Shown: piece by piece, positions 6,901 to 9,795 of the stretch | Numbering within the stretch: position 1 is the first letter of the stretch | Layout of the letters: every line of letters begins with the position of its first letter | Origin: Candidatus Cloacimonetes bacterium 4572_55 | Lineage (GTDB): Bacteria > 4572-55 | Direction: 5' to 3' | Assembly (NCBI GenBank): GCA_002084765.1 | Contig: NBMB01000079.1 | Span: 1 to 9,795, forward strand | DNA length: 9,795 nucleotides | Position numbers and translations under genes: made by a program | Notes under the pieces: generated by a model | Seen by the model: only the letters and a program-made list of their open reading frames with translations | Databases searched by the model: none | What the model was told of the DNA's origin: nothing

Positions 6901-6947
6901 AAAAGGGTAAAGGGGTGATCGTCAAACCGGAAGAGGACTATTCCTAA
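3942..6947 (+). CDS. PEP/pyruvate-binding (PPDK N-terminal-like) protein with two response-regulator-like domains
   Basis: The product has 1001 residues from ATG 3942. An in-frame TTG at 3894 would add 16, but GAGG at 3926-3929 and AAGGA at 3935-3939 favour 3942. Residues about 30-164 form a degenerate receiver-like domain in which the phospho-acceptor region reads NLIITTMHVEG, without the Asp. Residues 224-320 form a second one (GVISDIDLPR with Asp253 and Asp255, and Lys306 in FTLKGS). Then comes the ATP-grasp of PEP synthase and pyruvate phosphate dikinase: EGSLGGKARGLN (Lys445), YVPPGVIL, AVRSSSLLED (Arg537, Glu543), FAGVYETY (551-558) and LQMRP (806-810). The C-terminal part carries GRLGTVDPWLGIPLKW and PSQGSHFFQN. 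There is no phosphohistidine swivel domain (no TSH motif) and no PEP-utilising barrel, so classical PEP synthesis is unlikely. A regulated ATP-dependent phosphotransfer role is an inference. Composition is GC-balanced and core-like. Confidence 0.85.
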   Translation: MKKKREIDKNFERTYDTQIKTFQNLMRFKIRDILLVSSLYDLYLLEEDGRLYELLQHEYRGLNLSHTPELTRVSSTKKAVDLAQKEGRFNLIITTMHVEGMHALAFARLVKESGLDIPIVLLGYDNREFSDLITHQDTSVFDGIFIWQGDYRILLAIIKSIEDRRNVAHDIETIGVQVIIAVEDNVQYYSSFLPLIYIEVMKQSQQLISEGVSLSHKYIRMRARPKILLANTYEQAWDYYTQYQNYVLGVISDIDLPRLGKSDPQAGIRFAKSVKAQHPDIPILLQSTEAENEKKARDIDVSFTLKGSPTLLQELQYFISRNFGFGDFVFRNPGGETAEISPATDLISLEQKIRLLPEESLVYHSKRNHFSTWLKARTEFWLANKIRPTKVTDFSTVERMRDHLVSSLRHYRKSRQRGVVSDFIKEAYDHTNDLARIGEGSLGGKARGLNFLNTLINSMNVYDKFKGVRVYVPPGVILGAKVFDDFLDTNHLRAFALKSQSDKEITERFLNARYFPDYAYNELRMFLEMTQTPLAVRSSSLLEDSQYHPFAGVYETYMIPNNQGGPSVRLNYLVNAIKRVYASTFYQQTKEYIKMTTYRLEEEKMAVIVQKMVGSRHDNRFYPDFAGVAKSHNFYPISPQNAEDGIIAVALGLGKTVVEGEDSIKFSPKMPQHFPQFSSAKDTLRNSQNSFWALSLDNPSGTSPDFTSSIESVKRYELDVAEKDGTLFNIGSVYSPENESVYPGLSRRGIRLVTFAPLLKYKLFPLPEALDYLLQLGCWGMGTAVEIEFAVQMSRRKGKPHRFGVLQMRPLVINKELEELNVENYKPKQLICQSQNVLGNGVIDGIYDIVAVDIKNFDRSKSQEVARELTQLNAKLVSEKRPYLLFACGRLGTVDPWLGIPLKWEQISGAHAIVETGLLDMIVEPSQGSHFFQNITAFMVGYFTVYSTDSSNFINWDWLYQQPATEEMSHIRLIHFDSPVLVKMNGKKGKGVIVKPEEDYS

Positions 6948-6972
6948 TTTTATTTTTCATTTAATGAAGTTC

Positions 6973-7001
6973 TTGACATACGCCCGTCTCACGATTAAAT
7001 T
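6973..7001 (+). promoter_or_regulatory. Sigma70-like promoter, distal, for the nuclease gene
   Basis: A perfect TTGACA at 6973-6978 is followed after 17 bases by TAAATT at 6996-7001 (four of six matches to TATAAT). It lies 26 bases after the preceding stop codon and 87 bases before the nuclease start. Confidence 0.5.
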
Positions 7002-7027
7002 GTCATGTTCCTGAAATTGTCTATAAA
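7000..7027 (+). promoter_or_regulatory. Sigma70-like promoter, proximal, for the nuclease gene
   Basis: TTGTCA at 7000-7005 and TATAAA at 7022-7027 each match consensus at five of six bases and are 16 bases apart. The pair overlaps the distal promoter and is flanked by the two ATGTTCCTGAA repeats. It is the nearer to the start codon and the better -10 box. Confidence 0.5.
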
Positions 7028-7071
7028 AGGACTTTTATGTTCCTGAAGTTTTTCGATGTTCTAAATGTTCC
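7005..7071 (+). repeat. Four-copy ATGTTC repeat around the nuclease promoter
   Basis: ATGTTC begins at 7005, 7037, 7056 and 7065. The first two copies extend to the 11-base direct repeat ATGTTCCTGAA (7005-7015 and 7037-7047), 32 bases apart, close to three helical turns. The first overlaps the end of the proximal -35 and the second follows the -10, so a regulator bound to both could block or loop the promoter. This reading is inference; the repeat itself is directly visible. Confidence 0.5.
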
Positions 7072-7087
7072 AATGGAGGAGAAACCA

Positions 7088-9795
7088 ATGTCTCGAAAAG
7101 TATCGTTAATGTCATGGATCACCATGACTCTTTTTTTACTGATCACAACCGCCTGCTCCTCGTTATGGGCGCAGGTAGGCTCGGGCGGAACGCCTGTATC
7201 TTTCACGAAATCTCTGTCTGGAGAGATCGACCAGGTTGATATGCCGGACGTGGATCGCGACGCGCTTTTGGCTGAGGACGCGCAACAGCCCAAAACTGCT
7301 CTTGATGGACATGATCCTGGTCAAGTGGCTTTTGACGACCCCGAAGATTTTGAGAGCGGCTATGACGGCTGGACCATCTATAGCGTTGCCAACAATTATG
7401 ATTGGGAGCGAAACAGTTCTGCCGGAGGGGGGGCAAACTCGACAAGTTATTACATGTATTGTAACGCCTATAATAGCGATGGGGCTGGAAACGATTGGCT
7501 GATCAGCCCCTCTATCGATCTTTCGGGTTATACGAATCCCCAGCTCGATTTCTACTCCTGGACAAGTTATACAGACACAATTACTGGGTTAGAAGCGAAA
7601 ATATCGACCAATTATTCCGGCAGCGGAGACCCGACTTCAGCAACATGGACTTCGTTGAGTGCCACTTTAGCACCACAAGATTCTGAAACCTGGACAAACT
7701 CCGGCGACATAGACCTGTCTGCTTATACAGGAACGGTCTATATCGCTTTCCAATACACCTCGACCGGAAACAGTGCCGGCTCCAGCGCGTTATGGCGTGT
7801 CGATGAGGTTCGGATCAACAGTTCCTCCGGCGTGGTGGACCCGTCAAATTTCACAGCGACAGGCCAAAGTGTCTCGCAGATTAATTTGGCATGGACAGCA
7901 AATAGCGGCAATGATAACGTGATGGTCGCCTATAACACAACGGATGCATTTGGCGCGCCATCTGGGTCTTGCAATGCTGGCGATCCGATAACTGGAGGCG
8001 GGTCTGTTATCTACAACGGCTCGGCAACCACGTACAATCATTCTGGTTTGGCTGAAAGCGCAACCTATTACTATAAAGCCTGGTCGGTTAATGGAGTCGC
8101 CTATTCTAACGGAATCACTGCCAATGGGACCACGTTGAAAAATGAACCGACCAACCATCCGACAAATTTTATGGCAACAGGTGTGAGTTCTTCTACCATC
8201 CGCCTGACCTGGACAGACGCGGCAGGAACAACGTCGCCGGACGGTTATTTAATCAAAGCCAGCAATGTGAGTTTTGCGGCAATCACCAATCCCGCGGACG
8301 GATCGCCGGTCTCTGACGATACCAATATGTCGGACGGAGTTGGCGCGGCAAATGTGGCTCAGGGTTCCGGCTTATATAACTTTAGCGGATTGTCGGCAAC
8401 GACAGAATATTTTTTTAAGATTTACGCGTACACAAATTCCGGTTCGCAAATCGACTACAAGTTGGATGGAACCATTCCATCTGATAGCGATCTCACGACA
8501 AGCGTCGCTGATTATTATGCCTCGGCTATGGGTCTTAGTGGTCAACAACTTAAGGATGCTCTCCACACCATCGTCACGACAAGCCACACGACAAATTATA
8601 GCTACAGTCAACTGTGGGATATTCTGTCGGAGACCGACGAGGACCCAAACAACAGCAGCAACGTCCTCCTATTTTATACCAACCGATCTCGCTCCAAAAA
8701 TGCTCATGGCGGCGGTGATGATGAATGGAATCGCGAGCATACCTGGGTCAATTCCCATGGCATTGATAATAATTTACCCGGTTATACCGACTTGCACCAT
8801 CTTCGTCCCTGCGATCCGAATGTGAACAATGCCCGCGGCAGTCTTGATTTCGATGAGGGCGGTTCGGAGTATAACGATGACGGTTATGCTACCGGCTGTA
8901 ATTACGACGGTAATTCATTCGAGCCGCCAGATAACGTCAAAGGAGACGCGGCTCGTATTATTTTCTACATGGCTGTCCGATACGAGGGGACAGGCAGCGG
9001 AAGCGATCCTTATGATTTGGAAATGGTCGATAATACGAACGAATCAACGCCGTCCGGGAGTGTTCTCGGCGTGGAGTCAACCCTGTTACAATGGCATACC
9101 GATGACCCTGTCGATACCTGGGAACAGGGCAGGAATGAGCGCATCTACAGCCGCCAGGGCAACCGCAATCCATTTATCGATCATCCGGAATGGGTTAACA
9201 GTGTCTGGGGCGAGCCGACCACAGAAACAACGGTTCAGTTTTCGACAGCGGTTGGTACGGTTGGAGAAGGCGACGGAACCTATAACTTGTCGGTAACGAT
9301 CACAAACCCGGACGCTACAAGTGCCACGACTGCCAATGTGGTTTTGACCAACGGTTCCGGGACAGATATCGGGGATTATACGACTCAGACAGTGACTTTT
9401 CCTGCTGGCAGCTCCACGCCGCAAACCGTGACCATCACGATCACGGATGACATTGAGCAGGAAAGTAGCGAGCTTTTCACCTTCGAGTTGCAAAATGTTG
9501 CCGGGGGGAACAATGCTTCTGCCGGTTCGCCATCGCAATTCGGGCTGACGATTACGGATAATGACAGCCCAACCTCGGACGTCACGCCTCCGGTCATTTC
9601 CAACGTGCAGGTCAGCGGGATCACGACGACCGCGGCGACTGTGGGATTTGATACGGACGAGCTTGCGACATCGACAGTAACTTATGGTCTAACAACAGCT
9701 TATGGAGATTCTGAGACATCCCAGACCGTGGCGACTTCTCATGCAATTTCGCTGACTGGGCTTCAGTCAGGCACGACCTATCATTATCAAGTCTG
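7088..9795 (+). CDS. Secreted modular endonuclease I with MAM-like, Fn3 and Calx-beta domains (partial at right edge)
   Basis: The frame is open for 902 codons from ATG 7088 to the window end; the C terminus is missing. GGAGGAG at 7075-7081 is 6 bases before the start. Residues 1-28 are a signal peptide ending SSLWAQ. A pro-region follows (VGSGGTPVSFTKSLSG, DVDRDALLAED) like those of type IX-secreted enzymes. About 82-243 is a MAM-like choice-of-anchor domain (FDDPEDFESGYDGW, DWLISPSIDLSG, WRVDEVRI). Two Fn3-like domains lie at about 251-349 and 357-472. Residues 475-707 are a complete endonuclease I (EndA/NucM/Vvn type): WNREHTW at 547-553 with Glu550 and general-base His551, then DLHHLRP at 568-574 and NNARG with a likely metal-binding Asn at 580 or 581. 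A Calx-beta domain spans about 715-826 and an Fn3-like domain starts near 833. The enzyme should cut DNA or RNA non-specifically outside the cell, perhaps for nucleotide scavenging. Confidence 0.88.
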   Translation, partial: MSRKVSLMSWITMTLFLLITTACSSLWAQVGSGGTPVSFTKSLSGEIDQVDMPDVDRDALLAEDAQQPKTALDGHDPGQVAFDDPEDFESGYDGWTIYSVANNYDWERNSSAGGGANSTSYYMYCNAYNSDGAGNDWLISPSIDLSGYTNPQLDFYSWTSYTDTITGLEAKISTNYSGSGDPTSATWTSLSATLAPQDSETWTNSGDIDLSAYTGTVYIAFQYTSTGNSAGSSALWRVDEVRINSSSGVVDPSNFTATGQSVSQINLAWTANSGNDNVMVAYNTTDAFGAPSGSCNAGDPITGGGSVIYNGSATTYNHSGLAESATYYYKAWSVNGVAYSNGITANGTTLKNEPTNHPTNFMATGVSSSTIRLTWTDAAGTTSPDGYLIKASNVSFAAITNPADGSPVSDDTNMSDGVGAANVAQGSGLYNFSGLSATTEYFFKIYAYTNSGSQIDYKLDGTIPSDSDLTTSVADYYASAMGLSGQQLKDALHTIVTTSHTTNYSYSQLWDILSETDEDPNNSSNVLLFYTNRSRSKNAHGGGDDEWNREHTWVNSHGIDNNLPGYTDLHHLRPCDPNVNNARGSLDFDEGGSEYNDDGYATGCNYDGNSFEPPDNVKGDAARIIFYMAVRYEGTGSGSDPYDLEMVDNTNESTPSGSVLGVESTLLQWHTDDPVDTWEQGRNERIYSRQGNRNPFIDHPEWVNSVWGEPTTETTVQFSTAVGTVGEGDGTYNLSVTITNPDATSATTANVVLTNGSGTDIGDYTTQTVTFPAGSSTPQTVTITITDDIEQESSELFTFELQNVAGGNNASAGSPSQFGLTITDNDSPTSDVTPPVISNVQVSGITTTAATVGFDTDELATSTVTYGLTTAYGDSETSQTVATSHAISLTGLQSGTTYHYQV

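Noticed and set aside
6956-6968. TTCATTTAATGAA palindrome after the PEP/pyruvate-binding gene
   Set aside because: Short AT palindrome without a following T tract; too weak for a terminator and no second copy to suggest an operator.
8274-9296. Plus-strand open frames of 183 and 155 codons in a different frame
   Set aside because: They are shadows of the continuous endonuclease I reading frame, which has clear domains and motifs and no stop codon.

Overview
The window looks like a piece of chromosome from an uncultured or little-studied bacterium of the FCB type (Bacteroidota, Ignavibacteriota or Calditrichota relatives). This is inferred from gene content: a standalone PEP/pyruvate-binding protein with response-regulator-like N-terminal domains, and a modular secreted endonuclease I whose pro-region resembles that of type IX-secreted proteins. 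No rRNA or marker gene is present to prove it. An IPTL-CTERM sorting signal, more usual in Proteobacteria, complicates the placement.

The DNA is a mosaic. From about 1 to 3870 there are AT-rich, mostly plus-strand accessory genes: the start of a probable ISL3 transposase running off the left edge (minus strand), a lipoprotein alpha/beta hydrolase of the YcjY/dienelactone-hydrolase type (262-1320), a YitT-family membrane protein (2506-3372) and a very small beta-carbonic-anhydrase-like protein (3499-3870). Inserted among them is a more GC-balanced, broken gene for a secreted IPTL-CTERM protein (1486-2118). An imperfect hairpin at 3399-3467, between the YitT and carbonic-anhydrase-like genes, resembles an integron attC site, so part of this region may be cassette-derived.

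From 3942 the composition shifts to what looks like core-genome DNA. A 1001-residue PEP/pyruvate-binding protein (3942-6947) is followed by a 140-base control region with two overlapping sigma70-like promoters and four copies of ATGTTC. After that comes a long secreted protein that runs open from 7088 to the right edge: signal peptide, pro-region, MAM-like domain, two fibronectin III-like domains, a complete endonuclease I domain, a Calx-beta domain and the start of another Fn3-like domain. It has no stop codon in the window.

The genes do not form one evident pathway. The best-supported surprises are the two lesions in the IPTL-CTERM gene, the attC-like site, the unusual architecture of the PEP/pyruvate-binding protein and the repeat array before the nuclease gene. 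I do not see convincing evidence of an entirely new multi-gene system.
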